A DNA stretch of 17,451 nucleotides from contig JAAXHR010000074.1 in the NCBI GenBank assembly GCA_012270805.1, forward strand, positions 1-17,451. Reading direction: 5' to 3'. The notes under the pieces are model-generated. The model saw only the letters and a list, made by a program, of their open reading frames with translations, was not told the DNA's origin and searched no databases. This DNA comes from Dehalococcoidia bacterium. Lineage in GTDB: Bacteria > Chloroflexota > Dehalococcoidia > Lucifugimonadales > Lucifugimonadaceae. The position numbers were made by a program, and so were the translations under genes. Positions 6,029 to 13,886 of this stretch are shown one piece after another. Positions within the stretch are counted from its first letter, which is position 1; every line of letters begins with the position of its first letter.

Positions 6029-7831
6029 TCAGCGCCTAGTACGGCGCGCTCCGCCGCCGCGGCGACCGCCTCTACCCGAGCCGCGTCTACCTTCCTCGTC
6101 ACGGTAACCAGATATGTCTTCTGCGAACCGCAGTCCCGATTCGCTGGTATCTGTGGCAACTTGGAAGTCGTCAGGCAATGCCCAAAGATCGTCGGAGTCG
6201 ATATCCTGTTCCAGCGATTCCAACTCTGCTGCTTCGCGCTCGGCCTCAAGGCGTTCCTGTTCTTCGAGTTCCAGTTCTTTGAGCTTTTCTTCCAACTCGA
6301 GCAACTCAAGGTCCAAGTCCTCTTCTTCGCTCTCGATCTCGACCGGCGGGGGAGGCTCAGGTCTTTGGATGTCAGGAACAAACAGTGAAGGAACCGGCGG
6401 TACTACCGGTTCCTCATCAGGAACCTCCACATCCGGCCCAGGTTCTTCTAAGGCTTCATCATCAAGTACTTCGTCCAGATGTTGCGCTGGAACCTCAATC
6501 TCTGATCCTTCCTCTTCCTCTGGCAGCGCAGCAATCTCGGGTTCAACCGTCGCGTCCTCTGTTACATCGTCAGATTCAGGTACATGTAAAACAGGCGCGA
6601 CCGGTTCGGCTTCGATGTCAGTTGCGGCTTCTTCGACTTCGATGAGTTGTTCACGCTGAGCCTCTGCCGCGATCCTCGCGGCATCTTCTTCTTCTGCCGC
6701 TTGCCGAGCAGCTTCCGCATCGAGCACGCGTTGTCGTTCGATTAGTTCTTCGGCGTAAGCGGCAGAACCTTTGATATCGATACTGAAATTTGTGAGACGA
6801 GTCGCCAACGAAACGTTTTGACCTTCTTTGCCGATTGCTAGGGAAAGTTGATTCTCGGGTACGATGACTTCTGCCGTCTGATCGTCAACGATGATCACGT
6901 CTTCGACTTGCGCGGGGCCCAGCGAATTGGCAATGAATACTGCAGGGTTGTCGCTCCATTCGAGAATGTCGATCTTTTCGCCCATCAACTCCGTGACGAT
7001 GTTTTGGATGCGAATTCCCCGCAATCCAACGCAAGCTCCGATTGGATCGATATCGTGCTTGTTGGAGTAGACGGCGACTTTGCTCCTCGCCCCTGCTTGA
7101 CGCGCGATGGACTTGATCTCGACAAGCCCGGACTTCACCTCTGGGACTTCAAGTTCCATGAGGCGGCGGAGCAGCATCGGGTGTCGCCGTGATACAACGA
7201 TTTCAGGCGTTCCCTCTCCGTCGGCGGTGCTGTCGTTGACTCGCACAACGTAGAATTTCAACTCCATGCCTGTGCGGTAACGCTCGTTCGCGCTTTGTTC
7301 GTCTCCTGGCATCGTAGCGTCGGCTTTGCCCAAGTCGACGAACACAGTGGGACGAGTGCTGGTCGGGTCGTCCATCCTAGGTGAAGCGACCCTTCGAACC
7401 GGCGCCGAGATGATTTCACCTTCTTTGTCGGCATATTGTTCGTAAACTAGTCGTCGTTCTGCGCTACGCAACCTCTGCATCAAAACTTGAGTGACAGTTC
7501 GAGCCGCGATCCTCTGGGGCGTAAAGTCCAACACTCCCGTTATGATGTCGTCTCCGGGTTGTGCTTCGGCGTTGAGTGAACGGGCCTGAGCAACGTCAAT
7601 TTGGCCACGAGGATCGATCTCGTCGATCGCATCTACAACGTGAACGATGGTGTTGATTACCACATCGCCGCTTTCAGGATCGAGTTTGACCTTTACATCC
7701 TGATCCTCAACGGCGGGGTCTCGGCGATAGGCGGCAGCAATGGCGTCTTCAAAAGCAGACACGACCGATTCCTGCGGAAGATTACGTTCCGCGGAAAGCT
7801 GCATAACCGCAAGCAGCATGTCGCTCTTCAT
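6029..7831 (-). CDS. nusA: Transcription termination/antitermination factor NusA with acidic and RGG-like tail
   Basis: NusA binds RNA polymerase and nascent RNA and controls pausing, termination and antitermination. Domains in order: N-terminal polymerase-binding domain (about 1-130, with LPQESVVSAFEDAIAAAYRR), S1 (about 135-217), KH1 with DPIGACVGLRGIRIQNI (262-278), and KH2 with LAIGKEGQNVSLATRL (331-346). From about 357 to 580 there is a long Glu/Asp/Pro-rich extension, including a charged helix-like stretch near 500-545 and a small SDDLWALPDDF motif (546-556). The protein ends in a basic Gly/Arg tail (581-600). The total of 600 residues exceeds the 495 of E. coli, and the E. coli AR1/AR2 repeats are not recognisable. 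The start is supported by GGAGGT at 7841-7846. The gene follows a terminator and heads the nusA-infB group. Confidence 0.96.
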   Translation of the reverse strand: MKSDMLLAVMQLSAERNLPQESVVSAFEDAIAAAYRRDPAVEDQDVKVKLDPESGDVVINTIVHVVDAIDEIDPRGQIDVAQARSLNAEAQPGDDIITGVLDFTPQRIAARTVTQVLMQRLRSAERRLVYEQYADKEGEIISAPVRRVASPRMDDPTSTRPTVFVDLGKADATMPGDEQSANERYRTGMELKFYVVRVNDSTADGEGTPEIVVSRRHPMLLRRLMELEVPEVKSGLVEIKSIARQAGARSKVAVYSNKHDIDPIGACVGLRGIRIQNIVTELMGEKIDILEWSDNPAVFIANSLGPAQVEDVIIVDDQTAEVIVPENQLSLAIGKEGQNVSLATRLTNFSIDIKGSAAYAEELIERQRVLDAEAARQAAEEEDAARIAAEAQREQLIEVEEAATDIEAEPVAPVLHVPESDDVTEDATVEPEIAALPEEEEGSEIEVPAQHLDEVLDDEALEEPGPDVEVPDEEPVVPPVPSLFVPDIQRPEPPPPVEIESEEEDLDLELLELEEKLKELELEEQERLEAEREAAELESLEQDIDSDDLWALPDDFQVATDTSESGLRFAEDISGYRDEEGRRGSGRGGRRGGGARRTRR

Positions 7832-7840
7832 CTTAATCAG

Positions 7841-7846
7841 ACCTCC
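7841..7846 (-). promoter_or_regulatory. Shine-Dalgarno of nusA
   Basis: GGAGGT on the minus strand is 9 nt before the nusA ATG at 7831. It is among the strongest ribosome-binding sites in the window and fixes this start. Several other genes here, such as infB, rbfA, truB and proS, show none. Confidence 0.8.
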
Positions 7847-7854
7847 ATCGATTA

Positions 7855-7869
7855 CGATACGATGTATCG
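7855..7869 (-). repeat. Inverted repeat between terminator and nusA ribosome-binding site
   Basis: CGATAC-ATC-GTATCG is a perfect 6-bp dyad with a 3-nt centre, 8 nt upstream of the nusA Shine-Dalgarno. It could be an operator, a small RNA hairpin that affects ribosome access, or chance. Confidence 0.4.
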
Positions 7870-7884
7870 AGAACTCTTCGCCTC

Positions 7885-7913
7885 AAAAAGAAAAAGTGGG
7901 CGTGCGCCCACTT
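7885..7913 (-). terminator. Intrinsic terminator between proS and nusA
   Basis: On the minus strand AAGTGGGCG pairs with CGCCCACTT around a CA centre (in practice an 8-bp GC-rich stem with a 4-nt loop). It is followed directly by TTTTTCTTTT. This is a textbook Rho-independent terminator. It lies 125 nt after the proS stop and 53 nt before the nusA ATG. It therefore either ends the tsf-to-proS transcript or acts as an attenuator in a nusA leader. Confidence 0.9.
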
Positions 7914-7944
7914 CCTCAACACATCGCTGTCGCAACGCGCGTTC

Positions 7945-7980
7945 TTAATGAATCAACCTTAACACGTTTCGGTTTCGCAT
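7945..7980 (-). other. Possible 11-codon leader ORF before the terminator
   Basis: ATG at 7980 with GGAG five nt upstream (7986-7989) opens a frame reading MRNRNVLRLIH and then TAA at 7945-7947. The stop is about 31 nt before the terminator stem. The spacing of ribosome site and start is good, and three of the 11 codons are Arg (CGA, CGA, AGG). Short ORFs with such sites occur by chance, so this is only a candidate leader peptide. The GCGCGC next to its start could pair with GCGCGT at about 7934-7939 downstream, which would mask the start. Confidence 0.2.
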
Positions 7981-8038
7981 GCGCGCTCCAGATTGACGCT
8001 CAAACCAGAACTAACGGCTTTTTGTGGAAATTCTGAGT

Positions 8039-9754
8039 TCAAGTTTCCAGCAATGCGCTAATTGCCTCGACAGCATCATTCGCCGCGTGGACTTCCGAAT
8101 CTGAAGGTGCTTGCGCACGTTGTTTGACCTCGACCCCACCATTTCGGATGCTGCGCGGGCTAACAACAGCACGAACTGGCATGCCGATCAGGTCTGCATC
8201 GGCGAATTTCACGCCAGGAGCCTCTTCTCGGTCGTCGAACAAAGTGTCGATGCCGGATTCAGTGAGTTGTCTGTACAGCGATTCGGCGGTTTCTCGCACC
8301 TCATGATTGTTATGTAAATTGACGCCAACTACTACAACCTCGAAAGGCGCTATTGATCTCGGCAACATCATCCCACGCTCGTCGTGGTTGGCCTCGACCG
8401 CAGCCGCAAGCAGCCGTCCGGTACCGATCCCGTAGCAACCCATATACGAGGGTTGCAGTTTACCGTTTACGTCGTTGAATTTGACGTTCATAGCATCGCT
8501 GTAGATCGTGCGAAGTTTAAAAATGTGGCCGACTTCGATGCCTCGATGCTGCTCAAGATGACCATCAGAACACCGCGCGCATTTATGTTCTTCGGCAGCC
8601 GCGGCTATATCTCCGACATGGTCCGCAGACCAATCTCGACCGTAGTTTGAGTTTCGGAAATGGTAGCCATTTTGGTTCGCCCCGGCGAGCAGATTGGCGC
8701 TGTCGACCGCCGATTCGTCAGCGATGACGTACGCGCTGTCGGTGCCGATCGCGGAAGCAGACCCGGCTACGAAACCGGCAGCTTCAACCTCGTCAGGAGT
8801 GGCAAATCGGGGTTCTGAACCACCCATCATGTTTCGCAGCTTGGTCTCGTTGACTTCATAATCGCCGCGGATTACCACAACGTAGACTTGGTCGTCGATC
8901 GCGTAAAATACGGCTTTGGCGGTTTTGGTGCTGGAAACCCCTTCGAGTTCGGCCAATGCGGCAATTGTTTTTACTCCCGGAGTAGCGAACCTTTCAAGTT
9001 CACCTGGGACCTCAGTTGCGTTGAGGGATTTTACGAACTCTGCCTTTTCTAGGTTGGCACCGTAATCACAATCCTCGGAATCGCAGATCAGAACCGTGTC
9101 TTCGCCGCTTGCGGAGAGTAACGCGAACTCTGCCGAGTCTTTGCCGCCGATAGAACCGGAATCGGCTTCCACCATGACGGCGTTCAATCCGCAACGCGAG
9201 AAGATATTACGATACGCCTCGGCCATCGCATCATAGCTGGCATCCAAGCCCGCGTCATCAGCATCGAACGAGTAAGCGTCTTTCATCTCGAATTCGCGAA
9301 CTCGCAACAATCCGCCGCGGGACCGGGTCTCGTCCCTGAACTTTGTCTGGATCTGATACAGCCTCAAGGGCATGTCACGATAGCTGGTGATCCCGTAACG
9401 CCCCATCATAGAAACGGTCTCTTCGTGTGTAGGTGCTAGAACCATCTCACGCTCACGACGATCCGAGAACTGCGCGAGTGGAGGGACGTAGGTATCGGCC
9501 CTGCCGCTTTCCTCCCAAATCGATCGCGGTTGAACCACCGGCATCGTAACTTCGAGCACACCGGCGTTGTTCATTTCCTCACGGATGATGCTGCGAATCT
9601 TTTCCAGACTGCGCCACCCTAGCGGCATGATGCTGAAGATGCCGGCGGCGATTTGCTGGATGAAGCTTGCGCGCGTCAGATATTTGTGACTGATTGTCTC
9701 AGCCTCTATAGGCGCTTCACGCGTTGTCTTGATGTAAAACTGTGATGCTCGCAT
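8039..9754 (-). CDS. proS: Prolyl-tRNA synthetase, bacterial type with editing domain
   Basis: ProS attaches proline to tRNA-Pro and edits mischarged Ala-tRNA-Pro. From the chosen start the protein has 571 residues, the usual length for the bacterial (ProS type 1) form. Class II motifs are seen: the motif 1 region (about residues 50-85), LAPTHEET (106-113), motif 2 FRDETR (139-144) with EFEMKDAYSF, and motif 3 GIGTGR (442-447) with RGMMLPRSIAPFEV. The inserted editing domain spans roughly 224-380 and contains TKTAKAVFY, whose Lys fits the YbaK-type active site. An anticodon-binding domain ends the protein. The frame extends to an ATG at 9817 inside ispG, but the family's N-terminus matches MRASQFYIKTTREAP, so the ATG at 9754 is preferred. 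That leaves 38 nt after ispG without a Shine-Dalgarno. Confidence 0.96.
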   Translation of the reverse strand: MRASQFYIKTTREAPIEAETISHKYLTRASFIQQIAAGIFSIMPLGWRSLEKIRSIIREEMNNAGVLEVTMPVVQPRSIWEESGRADTYVPPLAQFSDRREREMVLAPTHEETVSMMGRYGITSYRDMPLRLYQIQTKFRDETRSRGGLLRVREFEMKDAYSFDADDAGLDASYDAMAEAYRNIFSRCGLNAVMVEADSGSIGGKDSAEFALLSASGEDTVLICDSEDCDYGANLEKAEFVKSLNATEVPGELERFATPGVKTIAALAELEGVSSTKTAKAVFYAIDDQVYVVVIRGDYEVNETKLRNMMGGSEPRFATPDEVEAAGFVAGSASAIGTDSAYVIADESAVDSANLLAGANQNGYHFRNSNYGRDWSADHVGDIAAAAEEHKCARCSDGHLEQHRGIEVGHIFKLRTIYSDAMNVKFNDVNGKLQPSYMGCYGIGTGRLLAAAVEANHDERGMMLPRSIAPFEVVVVGVNLHNNHEVRETAESLYRQLTESGIDTLFDDREEAPGVKFADADLIGMPVRAVVSPRSIRNGGVEVKQRAQAPSDSEVHAANDAVEAISALLET

Positions 9755-9792
9755 GTTTTGTCGGTGAGGTTTTGTGCAACATGATGGAATTG

Positions 9793-11040
9793 TCAGTTTG
9801 CGGCTCCGATGCCCCATCGATTTTCGACGTATTCATCGACCAGGTCGATGAAATCTTCGGCGATCGTCGGACCAGACAGAAGTCGGTCCCTTTTACCGTC
9901 AATGAAGACCGGCGCTCGGGGGCTTTCACCACTACCTGGAAGCGAGATACCGATGTCCGCCGCTCGCGATTCGCCAGGACCGTTGACGACGCAACCCATC
10001 ACTGCGACTTTTAATGTTTCGGAGCCGGGGTATTGCGTTTTCCATGATGGCAAATTGATGTCGATCTGCTTCTGGATATCGCTCGCGAGCTCTCGGAATA
10101 AGGTAGATGTCGTCCTACCGCATCCCGGGCATGCGGTAACCGATGGTCGGAACGTTCGAATGCCGAGAGCCTGCAAAATATCTTGGCAAAGTTTTACTTC
10201 GTTGGCGCGGTCGCCACCAACTTCGGGCGTCAAGCTGGCCCGTATCGTGTCTCCGATACCGTCATGGAGCAACACCGACAAGGCAGCAGTGGTGGCTACA
10301 ATGCCTTTCTGACCCATCCCAGCTTCGGTCAATCCAAGATGGAGCGGGATATCGGTCAGTTTGGCGAGTTGTTGGTATGCGGATACCATCTGTCCAAGCC
10401 GGGACACCTTGCACGATATGATCATCGAGTCTTCTGGCAGTCCTATATCCACCGCGGCGGCGGCACTCGCAATCGCGCTCTCCACCAAAGCTTCCCTTTC
10501 CACATCGTCTCCGGTCATCGGGTTTTCCCTACGGGCGTTCTCGTCCATTTTCTGAACCAGCAACTCTTGATCAAGGCTGCCGGCGTTCACACCGATCCTC
10601 ACCGGTTTTCCAAGATCGCGCGCGATTTCGATGAATTGGTTGAAGTTTTCGTCGTGGCGTTTACCGCGCCCGACATTGCCAGGATTGATTCGGAACTTCG
10701 CCAACGTCTTGGTGCATTCGGGATGGTCTCGCAATAGCCGGTGGCCGATAAAGTGGAAATCCCCAACCAATGGGACGTAGCAGCCTTGGTCGGCGAGACG
10801 ATCCGCGATTTCTGGGACTGCTTTGGCCGCATCGTCATTGTTGACCGTGATGCGTACGATTTCGCTGCCAGCCTCCGTCAGTAGCTTCACTTGAGCCACA
10901 GTTGCGTTGATGTCGGCGGTATCAGTGTCGGTCATTGATTGAACGACTACGGGGCTGCCACCGCCAATCATGACATTTCCGACTTTGACGCGATGTGTTT
11001 TTGACCGCGGTGTTTTGGGGAATTCGATTGCTGGAGCCAT
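9793..11040 (-). CDS. ispG: 4-hydroxy-3-methylbut-2-enyl diphosphate synthase IspG (GcpE)
   Basis: IspG is the 4Fe-4S enzyme that reductively opens MEcPP to HMBPP, the next-to-last step of the MEP isoprenoid pathway. The 415-residue protein is the short two-domain bacterial form (TIM barrel plus [4Fe-4S] domain) without the extra domain of plants. The barrel begins with VVVQSMTDTDT and includes RINPGN and RIGVNAGSL. The cluster ligands are visible as Cys304 and Cys307 in CPGCGR and Cys350 in MGCVVNGPGES, with Glu357 as the expected fourth ligand. It starts 18 nt after rseP, with GAGAAGAGG just before the ATG. The MEP gene dxr lies two genes upstream, and proS follows. Confidence 0.97.
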   Translation of the reverse strand: MAPAIEFPKTPRSKTHRVKVGNVMIGGGSPVVVQSMTDTDTADINATVAQVKLLTEAGSEIVRITVNNDDAAKAVPEIADRLADQGCYVPLVGDFHFIGHRLLRDHPECTKTLAKFRINPGNVGRGKRHDENFNQFIEIARDLGKPVRIGVNAGSLDQELLVQKMDENARRENPMTGDDVEREALVESAIASAAAAVDIGLPEDSMIISCKVSRLGQMVSAYQQLAKLTDIPLHLGLTEAGMGQKGIVATTAALSVLLHDGIGDTIRASLTPEVGGDRANEVKLCQDILQALGIRTFRPSVTACPGCGRTTSTLFRELASDIQKQIDINLPSWKTQYPGSETLKVAVMGCVVNGPGESRAADIGISLPGSGESPRAPVFIDGKRDRLLSGPTIAEDFIDLVDEYVENRWGIGAAN

Positions 11041-11058
11041 CCTCTTCTCAATTATCGG

Positions 11059-12720
11059 CTAAAGGAAGCGTTCCCCGCCGATCAGTCGCGCAATGTCCGA
11101 GAACGATATAACTGCGATCAACGCGAGCAACAGAACGAAACCCGTTAAATGAACCAGGTTTTCTTTTTCGGGAGAAACGCGTTTTCCGCCGCGTACGACT
11201 TCGATCAGAATAAACGCCAGCCGTCCACCGTCTAGTCCCGGAATGGGTAGCAAGTTGATGACAGCCAGTGAGATGCTTAAAGTGGCTGCCAACGTTAAGA
11301 TGATGGTCAACCGGGCACTAATCGAAATATCAGCGGTCGCTACTTCCCCAGACAGTTGGCTCAATCCGACCGGGCCGACCGCAACCGGGCCTTCGAACTG
11401 CGGGTTCTTAGACCCCGATAAGGCCCCGAAAATCGAATTTCTTGCCAAGGTGATGATCTCGAAGGTCTCTTTGATGCCCTCTGGTATCGCCCGTGTTATC
11501 GGGACGCCTCGCGAAGCCACGTGCGGGTTCAGGAGTTGAAGTTGAACCCCGGCGGCACCCTCTTGCAAATAGGTAACTGAACCAAGGTCGTGATTGAATT
11601 TACGGGCATCCAGATAGTGGATTCCAGTCCCGTCGGGGCGCTCTGTCACCCGGAGCGTATCGCCCAAGTTTGCACTCGGCACGAATTCGCGCGCATCGGA
11701 AATGCCGATCTCATAGAGGTCGTCACGCACGGCACCGTCGGCAACTACGACTAGCTCATCGTTGATGCCGACACTCGGGTTGTAGACTCGTGCGACTCCC
11801 AACCGGACCTGCGTCGTCGGGTCATCGACATCGAGGACCACATCGTGCCTCGGCGGGTCCCAGCGGGCAACCACTGTAACTATCTGGGTGTCGCCTTCAA
11901 TGTAATGAACAGTCGGTTCGGTTGGACGTGCGAACGGATCGGGAATCCCTCGCTGCACCTCCCATTTGGATTCTTTGCCCAGTTTGCGAACAACGGCGTT
12001 TTGCAGATCGTTGAAGTTAGTGATGCGTTGCCCGTCAACAGCGACGATCTTTTGCAACGGTCTGACACCTGCCTCGTAGGCTGGAGAACCGGGCAAAACG
12101 TTTGCAACTACTACATCACCAGCGATGTATTGCGCCGGGATCATCACCACGATCGTGAAAATGATGAACGGTAGGATGGCGTTTACTGCGACTCCAGCGA
12201 CTATCACCGAGATTCGTGCAAGCGCAGACTTACCGGCTAGACTATCTCTCGCCTCCGGATTCTCCTCGCCGCGCAACTTGACGAATCCTCCGACCGGTAA
12301 CCAGTTGATCGACCAGACCATGTCAGCGATAGTGATACCATCTCCATCGATGCTTTTGAGCTTCCCAACGAAAAGCGCTGCCGAAGATTGAGCGACGGCA
12401 ACATCCTTGCGGTCGAACGGACGCACAATTGCGGCTTCTTTGGAACCATCGTCCCACTCGCGTCCGATAACCGTAACCATTTGGCCCACTCGCAAGCCAT
12501 GCTGTGCGTTATCAAACTCAAATCGGGTATCCGATGATGTTGAAATTTTGGTCGCTCCGGACCAGATCCCGAATGCTCTTGGCGGGAATCCAAAACCGAA
12601 TTCGAGCACTTTGACCTTGTGCAGCTTTGCGAGGAAGAAGTGACCGAATTCATGCAGAATGATGAGCGGACCGAGTATCACCACAGCGAGTAGCAACCCG
12701 TATATGAGAGTTGTGCTCAT
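11059..12720 (-). CDS. rseP: RseP/site-2 protease-type M50 intramembrane metalloprotease with insertions
   Basis: This membrane zinc protease would cleave transmembrane segments of substrates such as anti-sigma factors or signal-peptide remnants; its target here is unknown. The zinc motif HEFGH (23-27) lies in the first membrane segment. The matching LDGGR (496-500), with the third zinc ligand, lies near the end, followed by a last hydrophobic helix (about 522-540). One PDZ domain is seen (about 202-256, with VLPGSPAYEAGVRPLQKIVAVDGQ). At 553 residues it is longer than the usual 350-450. Roughly 75 extra residues (about 58-135) separate FGFGFPPRAFGI from the normally adjacent SINWLPVGGFVKL. 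A second non-standard region follows the PDZ (about 313-405). It sits 32 nt after dxr. An 8-bp direct repeat, GACATTTG twice, lies just before the ATG. Confidence 0.9.
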   Translation of the reverse strand: MSTTLIYGLLLAVVILGPLIILHEFGHFFLAKLHKVKVLEFGFGFPPRAFGIWSGATKISTSSDTRFEFDNAQHGLRVGQMVTVIGREWDDGSKEAAIVRPFDRKDVAVAQSSAALFVGKLKSIDGDGITIADMVWSINWLPVGGFVKLRGEENPEARDSLAGKSALARISVIVAGVAVNAILPFIIFTIVVMIPAQYIAGDVVVANVLPGSPAYEAGVRPLQKIVAVDGQRITNFNDLQNAVVRKLGKESKWEVQRGIPDPFARPTEPTVHYIEGDTQIVTVVARWDPPRHDVVLDVDDPTTQVRLGVARVYNPSVGINDELVVVADGAVRDDLYEIGISDAREFVPSANLGDTLRVTERPDGTGIHYLDARKFNHDLGSVTYLQEGAAGVQLQLLNPHVASRGVPITRAIPEGIKETFEIITLARNSIFGALSGSKNPQFEGPVAVGPVGLSQLSGEVATADISISARLTIILTLAATLSISLAVINLLPIPGLDGGRLAFILIEVVRGGKRVSPEKENLVHLTGFVLLLALIAVISFSDIARLIGGERFL

Positions 12721-12752
12721 GTCGCCAAATGTCTCAAATGTCGTTTATGCGT

Positions 12753-13886
12753 CTAAGCCGTTGCGTGACGTGCGCGTGTGGTCTCGTATGCCCAACTGGC
12801 GGCAATGATCGCATCTTCGACCGTGAATTCCGATTTGACATCGTGCGATTGCAATGTTGTCTGGATCTCGCCAGCGATCTCGTCGAATCGGATCTTGCGA
12901 TCCATGAAGAGATCGACCGCGGCTTCATCCGCACCAGCCAACACCGCGTTATAAGTCCCTCCGATTCGAGCGTACTTCATCGCTACGTTGAAGCAGGGGT
13001 ATCTTGATGGATTCATCGGTTCAAAAGTCAACTCGCCAGCATCAATCAGACTGAATTCCGGTAGTGTGTCGTTGAACCTGCGCTCTGGATAAAACAGCCC
13101 GAACTGTATCGGGTGGCGCATGTCGGGCAAGCTGAGTTGAGCGATGACGGAACCGTCGGCCATCTCGACCAGCGAATGGACGATGCTTTGTCGATGAATC
13201 ACAACATCAATGTCGTCGAGTGTGGTGTCAAAAAGGAAAGACGTCTCGATGACCTCAAAGGCTTTGTTCATCAACGTAGCCGAATCGATCGTTATCTTGT
13301 TTCCCATACTCCAAGTGGGATGATTTAATGCCTCTTCTGGAGTTACGTTTGCAAGCTCTTCCGGGGTTTTGTCACGAAATGCACCGCCAGATGCAGTGAC
13401 AATGTAGCGTCTGGGTTTCGTGGTCTCGCCAATGACGCACTGCCAGAGAGCACTTGGTTCGGAATCGACTGGAATAATCGTTCCGCCGTTTTCGCGGGCT
13501 ATCTGGTTAAGTTGAGCACCCGCCATCACGATCGACTCTTTGTTCGACAATCCGACGTTTTTGCCCGCGCTCAAGCTTGCAACCGCGCATGGTAGCCCAT
13601 CGATACCAGCAGTCGCATGCATCACGAAATCTATGTCTGAATGCGTAGCCAGATCGATCATCGAAATTCGAGAAGCATCGCCGATAGCGCTTACCGATTC
13701 GTCTAGGCAACTGAAGTAACGCACATCGAACTCGTTGACTTGATGCGCGAGCTTCTCAACGTTTTGCCCGGCGGACAACCCAACTACCTCGAATTCGTCC
13801 GGGAATTGTCGAACTACATCGAGTGTTTGCGAACCTACCGAACCCGTCGAGCCAAGAACTGCGATGCGCTTTTTCGTCCGAGCCAT
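12753..13886 (-). CDS. dxr: 1-deoxy-D-xylulose-5-phosphate reductoisomerase
   Basis: Dxr converts DXP to MEP with NADPH, the first committed MEP-pathway step and the target of fosmidomycin. Landmarks in the 377 residues: NADPH loop GSTGSVG (12-18), SNKESIVMAG (114-123), metal ligands Asp141 and Glu143 in PVDSEPSALWQC, TASGGAFRD, the active-site lid HPTWSMG (189-195), and NKAFEVIE, where Glu211 is the third metal ligand. All key residues are present. The ATG overlaps the cdsA stop in TGATG, so translation is probably coupled. A GTG one codon earlier (13889) is also possible. There is no separate Shine-Dalgarno. Confidence 0.97.
   Translation of the reverse strand: MARTKKRIAVLGSTGSVGSQTLDVVRQFPDEFEVVGLSAGQNVEKLAHQVNEFDVRYFSCLDESVSAIGDASRISMIDLATHSDIDFVMHATAGIDGLPCAVASLSAGKNVGLSNKESIVMAGAQLNQIARENGGTIIPVDSEPSALWQCVIGETTKPRRYIVTASGGAFRDKTPEELANVTPEEALNHPTWSMGNKITIDSATLMNKAFEVIETSFLFDTTLDDIDVVIHRQSIVHSLVEMADGSVIAQLSLPDMRHPIQFGLFYPERRFNDTLPEFSLIDAGELTFEPMNPSRYPCFNVAMKYARIGGTYNAVLAGADEAAVDLFMDRKIRFDEIAGEIQTTLQSHDVKSEFTVEDAIIAASWAYETTRARHATA

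Noticed and set aside
6114..6659. Ser-rich plus-strand open frame opposite the nusA tail
   Set aside because: The Ser richness is what Glu codons of the acidic NusA extension give when read on the other strand in a shifted frame.
7831..7890. Possible nusA promoter TTGAGG with TCGTAT 18 nt downstream
   Set aside because: The -10 element matches only three of six consensus positions, so it was not called.
9755..9817. Extended N-terminus of proS starting at 9817
   Set aside because: The extra 21 residues overlap the end of ispG and do not fit the ProS N-terminus; the ATG at 9754 gives the usual beginning.
10183..10737. Plus-strand open frame of 184 codons opposite ispG
   Set aside because: It is antisense to the highly conserved IspG coding region and has no independent start signal or family match.
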